Source of the DNA: Terriglobia bacterium
GTDB lineage: Bacteria; Acidobacteriota; Vicinamibacteria; Vicinamibacterales; CAVVIG01
Direction of reading: 5' to 3'
NCBI GenBank assembly: GCA_020073005.1
Contig: JAIQFX010000024.1
Coordinates: forward strand, 1 to 53,850
DNA length: 53,850 nt
A program made the position numbers and the translations under genes. Below the pieces are notes generated by a model. That model was not told where the DNA came from, searched no databases, and was given only the letters and a program-made list of their open reading frames with translations. Every line of letters starts with the position of its first letter. Positions within the stretch are counted from its first letter, which is position 1. Below are positions 23,129 to 31,443 of this stretch, one piece after another.

Positions 23129-24411
23129 GGATGGCAATTTCTTCCACAGGGTCCGACCCCGGTCCGACCCCGGTCCGACCCCGGTCCGACCCGGGTCGGA
23201 CCCGGGCGCTGCTGGTCATCGTCGGGGCCGTCGCGCTGGTCAGCGCGCTGTCGGCGGCGTCCGACGTCACCGTGCCGCTGTCGATTGAATTGCCCGACAA
23301 CCCGACCGCGGGCGCGCGCGTCTTCGTGGAAAAAAACTGCGTGCGCTGCCACGGGCTCGGCGCCGACGAGGGCCGCATCGGTCCCGATCTCGGCCGCATT
23401 CACTTTCCCGGCACGGTTCTCGATCTCGCCGGCGTGTTCTGGAATCACGCGCCGGTGATGCGCGAGAAGATGCAGGACCTCAAGATCGTCCAGCCGCACC
23501 TGGAGCCGCGCGAGATGGCCGACCTCGTCGCGTTCCTGACCGCGTATCGCTACTACCTGACCGAGGTGGGGCATTCGGGCAATCCGATCGCGGGCCGCGC
23601 GGTGTTCGAAAGCAAGAGCTGCCCGCAGTGCCACGCCATGGCCGGCGCGACGACGTTCGACAAGCCCGGGCCGCGCCTCGATCGCTATAAAGGCCAGTAC
23701 TCGGCGATTCTGCTCGCGCAGGTGATGTGGAACCACAGTCCCGAGATGGCGAGCCTGATGCGCGGACGCGGGATGACGTTCCCGCGGCTGACGGGGGTCG
23801 AGATGGCCGATCTGCTCGCGTACCTGCAGGCGGGCAACGTCAACGACAAACAGGAACGCGTGTACTTCGAGCCCGGGAGCCCGCGGCGCGGACGCGACGT
23901 GTTCGCGGCGAAACGCTGCAGCACGTGCCACTCAATTGCGGGCGTCGGCGGCAAGGGCGGTCCGGATCTCGGCGCGCGGCCGCAGGAGCTCGTCGGATCG
24001 GTGTCCGCGATCGCGGCGCTGATGTGGAATCACTCGCAGGCGATGACGGCCGAGTTCGCGCGCCGCGGTCTGCCGCGCGTGACGTTCTCGGGCGGCGAGA
24101 TGGCCGACATCATCGCGTATCTCTACTTCGTCAACTACGCGAACGTGCGCGCGAAGCCCGACCATGGCGGCGTGCTGTTCGTCGACAAGTGCTCGCCGTG
24201 CCACACGCTCGGCGGCGGGAAGCAAGTCGGTCCGGATCTCCAGACCGCGGCCGGGCTGAACGATCCGGTGGCGATCATGGCCGCGATGTGGAATCACTCG
24301 TCGGCGATGGAGCAGGAGCTGCGCAAGCACGGCTTCCCCTGGCCGCGCCTCGAGCCGGGCGACGCGGCGGATCTCACCGCGTTCCTGCTGACGAGCCGGG
24401 TGGGCAAGTAG
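23125..24411 (+). CDS. four-domain c-type cytochrome with WNHxxxM repeats, copy 2
   Basis: The 428-residue protein is parallel to the one at 12280-13548: haem sites CVRCH, CPQCH, CSTCH, CSPCH and ligands in FWNHAPVM, MWNHSPEM, MWNHSQAM, MWNHSSAM. Residues just before the first haem also agree between the two (VELPD-x-PSAGARLF, IELPDNPTAGARVF). The ATG overlaps the NrfD stop. Residues about 9-24 (GSDPGPTPVRPRSDPGRT) are encoded by a tandem 11-bp repeat, which precedes the hydrophobic signal segment (25-45). It is the last gene of the rightward operon and probably the periplasmic relay towards the outer-membrane conduit. Confidence 0.9.
   Translation: MRMAISSTGSDPGPTPVRPRSDPGRTRALLVIVGAVALVSALSAASDVTVPLSIELPDNPTAGARVFVEKNCVRCHGLGADEGRIGPDLGRIHFPGTVLDLAGVFWNHAPVMREKMQDLKIVQPHLEPREMADLVAFLTAYRYYLTEVGHSGNPIAGRAVFESKSCPQCHAMAGATTFDKPGPRLDRYKGQYSAILLAQVMWNHSPEMASLMRGRGMTFPRLTGVEMADLLAYLQAGNVNDKQERVYFEPGSPRRGRDVFAAKRCSTCHSIAGVGGKGGPDLGARPQELVGSVSAIAALMWNHSQAMTAEFARRGLPRVTFSGGEMADIIAYLYFVNYANVRAKPDHGGVLFVDKCSPCHTLGGGKQVGPDLQTAAGLNDPVAIMAAMWNHSSAMEQELRKHGFPWPRLEPGDAADLTAFLLTSRVGK
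23149..23207. repeat. tandem GGTCCGACCCC repeat inside a coding region
   Basis: Three exact 11-base units (23150-23160, 23161-23171, 23172-23182), a fourth differing in its last base, and an inverted unit GGGTCGGACCC (23193-23203) lie in codons 9-27 of the second four-domain cytochrome. Each unit can pair with its neighbour. Confidence 0.85.
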
Positions 24412-24418
24412 CGCCGCG

Positions 24419-26884
24419 CTACATCTTGAAGCGGACCTCGAGCACGGCGGACGTCTTCAGGATGTCGCCGAAGACGTGCTGCTGCACGTCCTGGTTCAGG
24501 ATGTTGTTCACCTTCACCAGCGTGATCACGCGCCCCTGATCCCACTTCACGCCGAACGCGCCGCCCACCAGCGTGTACGCGTCGGAGAATCCGTGGTACG
24601 CGCTCGTCAGGACGTCGCTCCAGAACGCGCGGTCCGCGTAGCTCACTGACGCGCTGCCGAGCAGACGCGGACCGTCGTAGTTGACGCCGGCGTTGAAGCG
24701 ATTCGTCGGCGGCAGCGCCAGCTCCTGCGCCGGAAACGGATGCGCGTCGGCGAGCACGATCGGATCGCCCTGCCAGGAATAGTTCGCGTACGCCGACACG
24801 CCTCTCGCGATCCTGGAATCAACCGAGAGCTCGAGGCCCTTCTGGCGAATCGGACCGAGGTTCAGGTACGTGAACGCGGTCCGCGGCAGCAGAATCCCGC
24901 GCTGCGCCATGACGGCGAGGATCGACGGGGGCAGCGCCCAGCCCGGCGGAGGAGTGGCCGCCGTGTACGGATCGAGCGTCGGCGAGAGCTGCGTGAAGTT
25001 GATGTTGTTGTTGAGATCGTTGACGTAGAACGCCACGCCGATCGAGGTGCGCTCCTGGAGCGTGCCGTTGTACGCCACTTCATACGCCGTCAGCGATTCT
25101 TCCGTCAGGCTCTGCTGCGTGGCCGATCCAATCGGCAGCTGGCTGCCCACAGCTTTGACGACGAGCGGGAAGGGTTTCGCGACAGCGGGCTGAAGCGGCG
25201 CGGGCAACAGCGGCGCGAGCGCGCTGAGGTCCGTCGGCACGACGATGCTCGTGTCGAGATAGTTGTTGACGACCGACGGCGAGCGGAACGCCTTGTTGAA
25301 CGAGACGCGGAATGAATGATCGCGGGTCGCCTTGACGACGGCGGCCAGCCGGGGCGAGAACACGGGATCGCTGAGGTTGCCGAACTTGTCGACGCGGCCG
25401 CCGAGCGTGAAGCGCACGCGATCCAGCAGAATTTCGTCCTGGAGGTACGCGCCGGCTTCCGTTCGATCCTGCGCCGCCGGCGCAATCGTGAGATTGAAGT
25501 TGTTGCGCCGGACATTTCCGCCGAACGTCCAGACCTGCCGCGTGCCCTCGGCGATCGAATCTCCGGCCTCGATGTCGTAGGTCTGCGTCGAGAAGTTGAG
25601 CTGCAGCGGCTTGCCGGTCGCCGGATCGGTCAGCAGCAGGTTCGGCGACTCGGAGTTGGTGAAGTTGGTGAAGAAGTTCACCTTCAGCGCCGCCTTGCTG
25701 TAGTTCGCCTTCGCGTAGCCCATGTAGGAGCCGGGCTGGATGTCGAAGGGGCCGATGCCGGTGTAGATGATGCCGCGCGTGCCGGCGATGCCTCCCTCAT
25801 ACGTCACGCGCCCGCCGCCGCTCACTTCCTGATCGACGCGCATGTCGAATTTCGGCTGGCTCGTGCCGACGTTCGAGAACGAGGTGCCGGCCGCGCCCGT
25901 GCTGTTGTCGGCAGGGTAGAACGCGCCGCCGACCTTCGCCGTCGCGTCGCGCGGATCGACAATCACGGGGATTTGTCCGGTCGGCCGCGGGTACGGATCC
26001 GAGTTGAAGTAGCCGGCCGACACGCGGTACGACCAGACGTCGTTCGGCGCGTCGGCGTAGGTCGCGTTCGCGTTGAACATGGTGCCGACGCCCTGGCCGG
26101 CCGTCGATCCGGCGTTGCGATTGAAGAGACCGCTGCTGAGCGTGACCTCCGATCCTCTGGCCTCGCGCGGCGACTTCGTGATGATGTTCACCACGCCCGT
26201 CATCGCGTTGGCGCCCCAGACGGCGGACGCCGGTCCGCGAATGACCTCGATCTGCTTGATGTCCGACAGGTTCGTCGGCACGAAATCCCACAGCACGATG
26301 CCGAAGAAATCCAGGTAGATCGATCGTCCGTCGAGGAGCACGAGCTGCGAGTTCGACAGCGTGGCCGTGGCCTGCCGGCTGGTGAGGTTCACGTCGCGCG
26401 CCGAGAGCTGGATGACGTTCACGCCCGGCACCGCGCGCAGCAGATCGCCGTAACTCAGCGCCGGCGTGCTGGCCAGCAGGTCGCCGGACACGACGCTCAT
26501 GCTCACGGGCGAGTCGATCAGACGGCTCTCCACCTTCGACGCCGAGACGACCACGGTTTCGTCGACCCGCGCGATCTTGAGCGTGATCGCCGGCACGACG
26601 GCGTTCGCGGCGCCGACGACGACGTTGTCCGCCGTGGCCGGCGCGAAGCCGGACAGCGTCACCGTGATCTGGTACGTGCCGTTCGGGAGATTGCGAAAGG
26701 CGTAATCGCCAGCGGGTCCGGTGGTGGTGAAGTGCGCCTGCGCGCCGGCCAACTGCACGCTCGCGCCTGGAACCGCGGCGCCTGACTCGTCAATGACGGT
26801 GCCCGTGATGCTCGCCGTCTGGGCGTGTGCCGTTCCGCAGAGAAGCAGAACACAGGCCCATGCCGCCAACACGCGGATGCTCAT
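24419..26884 (-). CDS. TonB-dependent receptor with N-terminal regulatory domain
   Basis: The 821-residue protein has a signal peptide (ending AHA, about 21). A carboxypeptidase-regulatory-like domain follows (SITGTVIDESGAAVPGASV, 25-105), then a plug (about 120-235, with VLLDGRS, IEVIRGPASAVWGANAMTGVVNI) and a 22-strand barrel ending in EVRFKM. AGGAGG precedes the ATG. The receptor binds an iron complex, vitamin or peptide outside the cell and imports it with TonB energy; the substrate is not deducible. Its 3' end lies 8 bases from that of the cytochrome operon, convergently. Iron uptake next to an electron-transfer island would be sensible but is only inference. Confidence 0.93.
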   Translation of the reverse strand: MSIRVLAAWACVLLLCGTAHAQTASITGTVIDESGAAVPGASVQLAGAQAHFTTTGPAGDYAFRNLPNGTYQITVTLSGFAPATADNVVVGAANAVVPAITLKIARVDETVVVSASKVESRLIDSPVSMSVVSGDLLASTPALSYGDLLRAVPGVNVIQLSARDVNLTSRQATATLSNSQLVLLDGRSIYLDFFGIVLWDFVPTNLSDIKQIEVIRGPASAVWGANAMTGVVNIITKSPREARGSEVTLSSGLFNRNAGSTAGQGVGTMFNANATYADAPNDVWSYRVSAGYFNSDPYPRPTGQIPVIVDPRDATAKVGGAFYPADNSTGAAGTSFSNVGTSQPKFDMRVDQEVSGGGRVTYEGGIAGTRGIIYTGIGPFDIQPGSYMGYAKANYSKAALKVNFFTNFTNSESPNLLLTDPATGKPLQLNFSTQTYDIEAGDSIAEGTRQVWTFGGNVRRNNFNLTIAPAAQDRTEAGAYLQDEILLDRVRFTLGGRVDKFGNLSDPVFSPRLAAVVKATRDHSFRVSFNKAFRSPSVVNNYLDTSIVVPTDLSALAPLLPAPLQPAVAKPFPLVVKAVGSQLPIGSATQQSLTEESLTAYEVAYNGTLQERTSIGVAFYVNDLNNNINFTQLSPTLDPYTAATPPPGWALPPSILAVMAQRGILLPRTAFTYLNLGPIRQKGLELSVDSRIARGVSAYANYSWQGDPIVLADAHPFPAQELALPPTNRFNAGVNYDGPRLLGSASVSYADRAFWSDVLTSAYHGFSDAYTLVGGAFGVKWDQGRVITLVKVNNILNQDVQQHVFGDILKTSAVLEVRFKM

Positions 26885-27010
26885 GCGCGCCTCCTGTGAT
26901 GATAGAGGTCACGTTACACCCGCTTCGCGCGCGTCGCGTCACCGCGCGTGAACGTGTGAGAACGGAAACAGGACCGACAGGCACCGCTTCATTCGCGCGC
27001 GCGATTCGGC

Positions 27011-27880
27011 TCACGCGATTGCGGGAAACACGCGATCGAAATTCCGTCCGAAGATCGCTTCGACGACGTCCGCGCCCGCGCCGATGTCGCCGAGCGCGCG
27101 AACCTGTCGATCGTGGACGTCTTTCACCCAGCCGCGCGGGAAGAACGACGAGTCCGTCCCGAAGAGGAGCCGATCGGGACCGGCGACCGCGAGCGCCTGC
27201 CGGAACACGTCGCTCAGCGTGAGGCCCGGCTGATACTTGATCCAGCCGTTCGAGCTGGACGTGTCGAACAGGACGTTCGGGCAGAGGTCCGCGACCATCA
27301 GCGCTTCGCGAAACAGGCCGGCGCCGAAGTGCGGAACGATGAACGGCACGCGCGGATACGCGAGCGCGATGGCGTGCAGATCGAGAGGATTGCTGAACTG
27401 CATGTCGAACGGGCTCGGCAGCCCGAGCGTCCTGCGCACGCCCACCGACAGCACGCCGCAGTGGACGAACACGGCCGTCCCGGGCCGCGCGGCGGCGACG
27501 TCGATCACGCGGCGGGCGCGCTCGTCGTGCAGCGAGTAGCGATGCATGGCGGGGTAGAGACAGATGGCGCGCAGGCCGTCGCTGTCGATCGCGTACGCCG
27601 CGGAGACCGGCGCCGCGGGTTGCGTCGGATCGACCATGAAGAATCCGACGAAGCGATGGCGATGGCGACGCACGGCCGCGCCGACCGACGCCGCGTCGCC
27701 GGGCATGCTCGCGATCAGCGCCGCGCGCGACACGCGAGCGCGATCCAGTTCCGCGGCCCAGCGATCGGCGAGCGCCTCGGCCGTCCCCGGCGCGTCCCAT
27801 CCGAGCGTCGCCAGCGCCGCGTCACCACCGAGCGCGGCGAAGAACGGCGTCGAGAAGAAGTGGCAATGAGCGTCGTTCAA
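27011..27880 (-). CDS. amidohydrolase family 2 metal-dependent hydrolase
   Basis: The protein has about 289 residues in a TIM-barrel pattern, with the metal motif D-A-H-C-H at residues 3-7, VFVHCG near 140, IVPHFG near 180 and LFGTDSS near 240. These are the usual ligands of the ACMSD-like amidohydrolases (hydrolysis or decarboxylation of small acids). The start is inferred to be TTG at 27880, overlapping the stop of the upstream dehydrogenase as TTGA. This puts DAHCHF at the N-terminus as in homologues, and no ATG fits. It is probably cotranscribed with the dehydrogenase. Confidence 0.8.
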   Translation of the reverse strand: MNDAHCHFFSTPFFAALGGDAALATLGWDAPGTAEALADRWAAELDRARVSRAALIASMPGDAASVGAAVRRHRHRFVGFFMVDPTQPAAPVSAAYAIDSDGLRAICLYPAMHRYSLHDERARRVIDVAAARPGTAVFVHCGVLSVGVRRTLGLPSPFDMQFSNPLDLHAIALAYPRVPFIVPHFGAGLFREALMVADLCPNVLFDTSSSNGWIKYQPGLTLSDVFRQALAVAGPDRLLFGTDSSFFPRGWVKDVHDRQVRALGDIGAGADVVEAIFGRNFDRVFPAIA

Positions 27881-28932
27881 ATCTCGCTCGTGATCGCCTT
27901 CGCCACGTCCTGCGTCGTGGACGTGCCGCCGAGGTCGGGCGTGCGGACCTTGCCGCCGGCGACGACGCGTTCGATCGCGCCGAGGACTTTGTCGTGGAGA
28001 TCTTTGCGTCCGAGATGCTCGAGCATCAGCGCGCCGGCCCACGTCGCGCCGATCGGGTTGGCGATGCCTTTGCCCGCGATGTCCGGCGCCGACCCGTGGA
28101 TCGGTTCGAACATCGACGGATGCGTCCGCTCGGGGTTGATGTTCGCGCCCGGCGCGATGCCGAGGCTGCCGGAGATCGCCGATCCGATGTCCGTCAGGAT
28201 GTCGCCGAACAGATTCGACGTCACCATCACGTCCAGCGTCTGCGGATGCGTGACCATTCGCGCCGCCAGCGCGTCGACGTGATACTTGCGGAAATCGATC
28301 GACGGGTAATTCGTCCGCACGCCCTCGGCGACTTCGTCCCACAGCACCATCGAATGCGTCAGCGCGTTGGACTTGGTCGCGCTCGCGAGCATCTTCCGCG
28401 GCCGCTTCGACGCGACCTCGAAGCCGTACCGGACGATGCGCTCGATCCCGTGACGGGTGAAGACGCCGACCTGCTGCGCGACTTCATGCGGCGTCCCGCG
28501 ATGAACGCGCCCGCCGACGCCCGAGTACTCGCCCTCGGAATTCTCGCGCACGCAGATCATGTCGATCTCCGCGGCGGTGCGATTGCCGAGCGGCGACGTC
28601 AATCCCGGCAGCAGCCGCATCGGCCGCAGGTTCACGTACTGATCGAACTTCTGCCGGATGGCGAGGATGAGTCCGGCGGACACGACGTCCGACACACCGG
28701 GGAAGCCGAGCGCCCCGAGGTAGATCGCGTCGAACTTCGCGAGCCGCTCGAAGCCGTCCTCGTCCATCATCCGCCCGTGCTTCGAGTAGAACTCGCAGCC
28801 CCACGGCAGCTCGGTGAACGCGAGCGACGTGTCCGTACCGCGCGTGGCGGCTTCGAGCGCGGCGACGCCGGCGGGAATGACTTCCTTGCCGATGCCGTCA
28901 CCGGCGATGACGGCGATGCGAAAAGTTGGCAT
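27877..28932 (-). CDS. tartrate/D-malate dehydrogenase family protein
   Basis: This 351-residue member of the isocitrate/isopropylmalate dehydrogenase fold has an N-terminal IAGDGIGKEVIP. WGCEFYSKHGRMM near 44-56 is characteristic of TtuC/DmlA rather than LeuB or Icd. NLRP, CVRENSEGEYSG, the metal site SNLFGDILTD and EPIHGSAPDIAGKG follow in order. It is expected to oxidise D-malate or tartrate with NAD and decarboxylate the product. Coupling to an amidohydrolase suggests a small-acid degradation pair. The ATG lies inside an A-rich word repeat. Confidence 0.9.
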   Translation of the reverse strand: MPTFRIAVIAGDGIGKEVIPAGVAALEAATRGTDTSLAFTELPWGCEFYSKHGRMMDEDGFERLAKFDAIYLGALGFPGVSDVVSAGLILAIRQKFDQYVNLRPMRLLPGLTSPLGNRTAAEIDMICVRENSEGEYSGVGGRVHRGTPHEVAQQVGVFTRHGIERIVRYGFEVASKRPRKMLASATKSNALTHSMVLWDEVAEGVRTNYPSIDFRKYHVDALAARMVTHPQTLDVMVTSNLFGDILTDIGSAISGSLGIAPGANINPERTHPSMFEPIHGSAPDIAGKGIANPIGATWAGALMLEHLGRKDLHDKVLGAIERVVAGGKVRTPDLGGTSTTQDVAKAITSEI

Positions 28933-28982
28933 AGAGAAACTTTGAAGAGAAAAGTGAAAACAGAAAAGTAAAGAGGGAAACT
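28921..28982. repeat. A/G-rich word repeat (GAAAAGTGAAAACAG type)
   Basis: Short words of the form GA(1-2)AAGT and GAAAAC fill the gap. They supply the TAG stop of the peptidase gene (28983-28985) and border the start of the dehydrogenase gene. A sister copy is at 44241-44280. Confidence 0.65.
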
Positions 28983-30059
28983 CTAACGCAAATCCCGTAG
29001 CGCGGGGTAACCCGGAACGCTCGTCGCCTGGCGCACGGCGCGGACGATCGCTTCGGCCATCACATCCGCGGCCAGCGCGCCGATCCGGCTGGCGTCCGCG
29101 GGCGCGGACGCCGTCGACGGCGCCAGCGTGCCCGTCGCGAGCGCGAAGATCGCGTCGCCGTCGCCGCTCGTGTGCGCCGGATAGATCGCGCGCGCGAAGC
29201 CGTCGTGCGCCATCTGCGCGACGCGCTTCGCCTGCGTCTTGGTCAGCGTCGCGTTGGTCGCGATCACGCCGAGCGTCGTGTTCTCGCGCGCGTTGGTCTG
29301 CGCTCCGCGCGTCCGCAGCAGCTTCCTCGCATCCAGAAACGACTTCCCATCGTCCGCCCGCGCGCCCGCGACGACCTGTCCTGTTGACGGATCGATCACG
29401 TCGCCCGCCGCGTTCACGGCGACGAGCGCGGCGACGATGAGTCCGTCCGGCAATGTGATCGAGGCGCTGCCGATGCCCGCCTTCATCGCGTGGCCGAATC
29501 CCGCGGTCTTGCCAATCGTCGCGCCCGCGCCGGCGCCGACGCTGCCTTCGACGACAGGCGCGGTGCTCGCCGCTTTCGACGCCTGGTATCCGCAGTCGGC
29601 GGTCGGCCGAATCTTCGGATCGCCGACGGGCAGATCGAACAGCGACGCGCCAGGCACGGTCGGCACGTGCGCGCCGGCGAACGCGAAGCCGATCCCTTTC
29701 TCTTCGAGGTACCTCATCACGCCGCCGGCCGAGTCGAGACCGAACGCGCTGCCGCCCGACAGCACGACGGCGTGAATCTGCTGGACGACGTCCACCGGCT
29801 CGAGCAGGTCGGTTTCGCGCGTCGCGGGCGCGGCGCCGCGGACGTCGACGCCGGCGGTGGCGCCGGCCTCGGCGAGAATCACGGTGCAGCCGGTCGGCCG
29901 CTCGGTCAGCGTGTGATGGCCGACCTTGATGCCGGGCACGGCCGTCAGCGTCGCATTGATTCCGGGCGCGAGCGCGATCGGCGGGGTTCCTCGCTGCGCG
30001 ATCGCCACGACGGCGAGGACCGCGACGCCGGTGACGATGGTGAGGGTGCGGACGGACAT
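28983..30059 (-). CDS. P1 (S58) family peptidase, DmpA-like
   Basis: The 358-residue protein has a signal segment (MSVRTLTIVTGVAVLAVVAIA) followed by the DmpA fold: VPGIKVGHH, GCTVILAEAGATAGVDVRG, VVLSGGSAFGLDSAGGV, and the self-cleavage/nucleophile region ENTTLGVIATNA near 265-276. The family processes itself and acts as an aminopeptidase on D- or beta-amino-acid peptides. ATG at 30059 follows a TATATATA stretch and has no clear ribosome site; TTG at 30080 is an alternative. Confidence 0.9.
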   Translation of the reverse strand: MSVRTLTIVTGVAVLAVVAIAQRGTPPIALAPGINATLTAVPGIKVGHHTLTERPTGCTVILAEAGATAGVDVRGAAPATRETDLLEPVDVVQQIHAVVLSGGSAFGLDSAGGVMRYLEEKGIGFAFAGAHVPTVPGASLFDLPVGDPKIRPTADCGYQASKAASTAPVVEGSVGAGAGATIGKTAGFGHAMKAGIGSASITLPDGLIVAALVAVNAAGDVIDPSTGQVVAGARADDGKSFLDARKLLRTRGAQTNARENTTLGVIATNATLTKTQAKRVAQMAHDGFARAIYPAHTSGDGDAIFALATGTLAPSTASAPADASRIGALAADVMAEAIVRAVRQATSVPGYPALRDLR

Positions 30060-30132
30060 ATATATAAGGATGCGCGTCAAGGCTCGGCTACAGCCTCGCC
30101 CTGCAAATCATGGGCTATTGTAGGCCCAACGC

Positions 30133-31404
30133 ATGCACGACATCGACCGCATCGTCTCCGAGATCGATCGCGCGACGGATGAGATCGTCCAGTTCACGCA
30201 GGATCTCGTCCGGATTCCCACCGTCAACCCGCCGGGCGACGAGTACACGCGCTGCGCGGAATTTCTCGGCGGCCGCCTGACGCAAGGCGGCTTCGACATC
30301 GAGTACATCGCCGCCGACGGGCGGCCCGAGCACACCCGCCAGCATCCACGCGTCAACGTCGTCGGATCGCGACGCGGTACGGGCGGCGGGCCGGTCGTGC
30401 ATCTGAACGGACATATAGATGTTGTGCCGCCGGGCGACGGCTGGACCGTCGATCCCTTCGGCGGCGTCGTGCGCGACGGCCGGATCTTCGGCCGCGGCGT
30501 GTGCGACATGAAAGCCGGGATCGCGGCGGCCGTCTTCGCGGCCGACGCGATCGCGCGCGCGGGCGTGCGTCTGCCCGGCACGATCGAGATCAGCGGGACG
30601 GTCGACGAAGAGAGCGGCGGCTTCGCGGGCGTGGCGCACCTGGCGCACCTCGGGCGGATCGCGAAGCGCCGCACGGACTACGTGATCATTCCCGAGCCGC
30701 TCGACGTCGATCGCATCTGCGTCGGCCACCGCGGCGTGTACTGGTTCGAGTTGACGACGCGCGGGCGCATCGCGCACGGGAGCATGCCGTTTCTCGGCGT
30801 GAGCGCGATCGACGGCATGACGCACGTGCTGGAAGCGATTCGGCGCGACCTCAAGCCGGCGCTGGCGAAGCGCATGACCGCCATGCCCGTCGTGCCCGAC
30901 GCCGCGCGTCACGCGACGATCAACGTGAACGCGATCGACGGCGGCCAGCCGATCGACGGGATCCAGACGCCGTGCGTCGCGGACCGGTGCCGCGCCGTGT
31001 TCGATCGGCGCTTTCTCATCGAAGAGCGTTTCGCCGGCGCGAAGGACGAGATCCTCGCGCTGATCGCGCGCGCGTTGTCGGCGATGCCTGGCGTCGAGCA
31101 CGGCGTGCGCGATCTGATGGTGGTCGAGCCCGTCCTGACGCCGGACGGCTCGCCGCTGGTCGGCGCGCTGGACGGCGCCATCGCGCGCGTGCTCGGAAAG
31201 CGGGCCACGCTCATCGCCAGCCCGGGGACCTACGATCACAAGCACGTGACGCGCATCGCGGGCATCCAGGACTGCGTGGCGTACGGCCCGGGCGAGCTCG
31301 AGCTGGCCCACCAGCCGGACGAATCCTGTCGCATCGGCGATATCGTGAACGCGACGAAAGTGATCGCGCTGGCCACGCTCGACCTGATGGGCGTCGGGGG
31401 ATAG
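30133..31404 (+). CDS. M20 family metallopeptidase (ArgE/DapE type)
   Basis: The 423-residue protein has the dinuclear zinc signature: LNGHIDVVPPG near 92-102 (His and catalytic Asp), a bridging Asp in GRGVCDMKAG, the Glu pair in TVDEESGG, a further acidic ligand after IIPEP and His near the C-terminus (TYDHKHV). A dimerisation domain sits in the middle. It hydrolyses an N-acyl or peptide bond of a small substrate. There is no signal peptide, so it is cytoplasmic. Confidence 0.92.
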   Translation: MHDIDRIVSEIDRATDEIVQFTQDLVRIPTVNPPGDEYTRCAEFLGGRLTQGGFDIEYIAADGRPEHTRQHPRVNVVGSRRGTGGGPVVHLNGHIDVVPPGDGWTVDPFGGVVRDGRIFGRGVCDMKAGIAAAVFAADAIARAGVRLPGTIEISGTVDEESGGFAGVAHLAHLGRIAKRRTDYVIIPEPLDVDRICVGHRGVYWFELTTRGRIAHGSMPFLGVSAIDGMTHVLEAIRRDLKPALAKRMTAMPVVPDAARHATINVNAIDGGQPIDGIQTPCVADRCRAVFDRRFLIEERFAGAKDEILALIARALSAMPGVEHGVRDLMVVEPVLTPDGSPLVGALDGAIARVLGKRATLIASPGTYDHKHVTRIAGIQDCVAYGPGELELAHQPDESCRIGDIVNATKVIALATLDLMGVGG

Positions 31405-31415
31405 ACTGACGGACG

Positions 31416-31433
31416 GTCCGGCTGAAGCCGGAC
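31416..31433. repeat. GTCCGGCT hairpin before the M28 gene
   Basis: GTCCGGCT and AGCCGGAC are perfect arms with a GA centre. The hairpin lies between an M20 stop and an M28 start that has no visible ribosome site. It has no T tract. Confidence 0.7.
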
Positions 31434-31443
31434 ACCACTGATC

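Noticed and set aside
31416-31433. Intrinsic terminator after the M20 gene
   Set aside because: The stem has only a two-base centre and no T tract follows on either strand.
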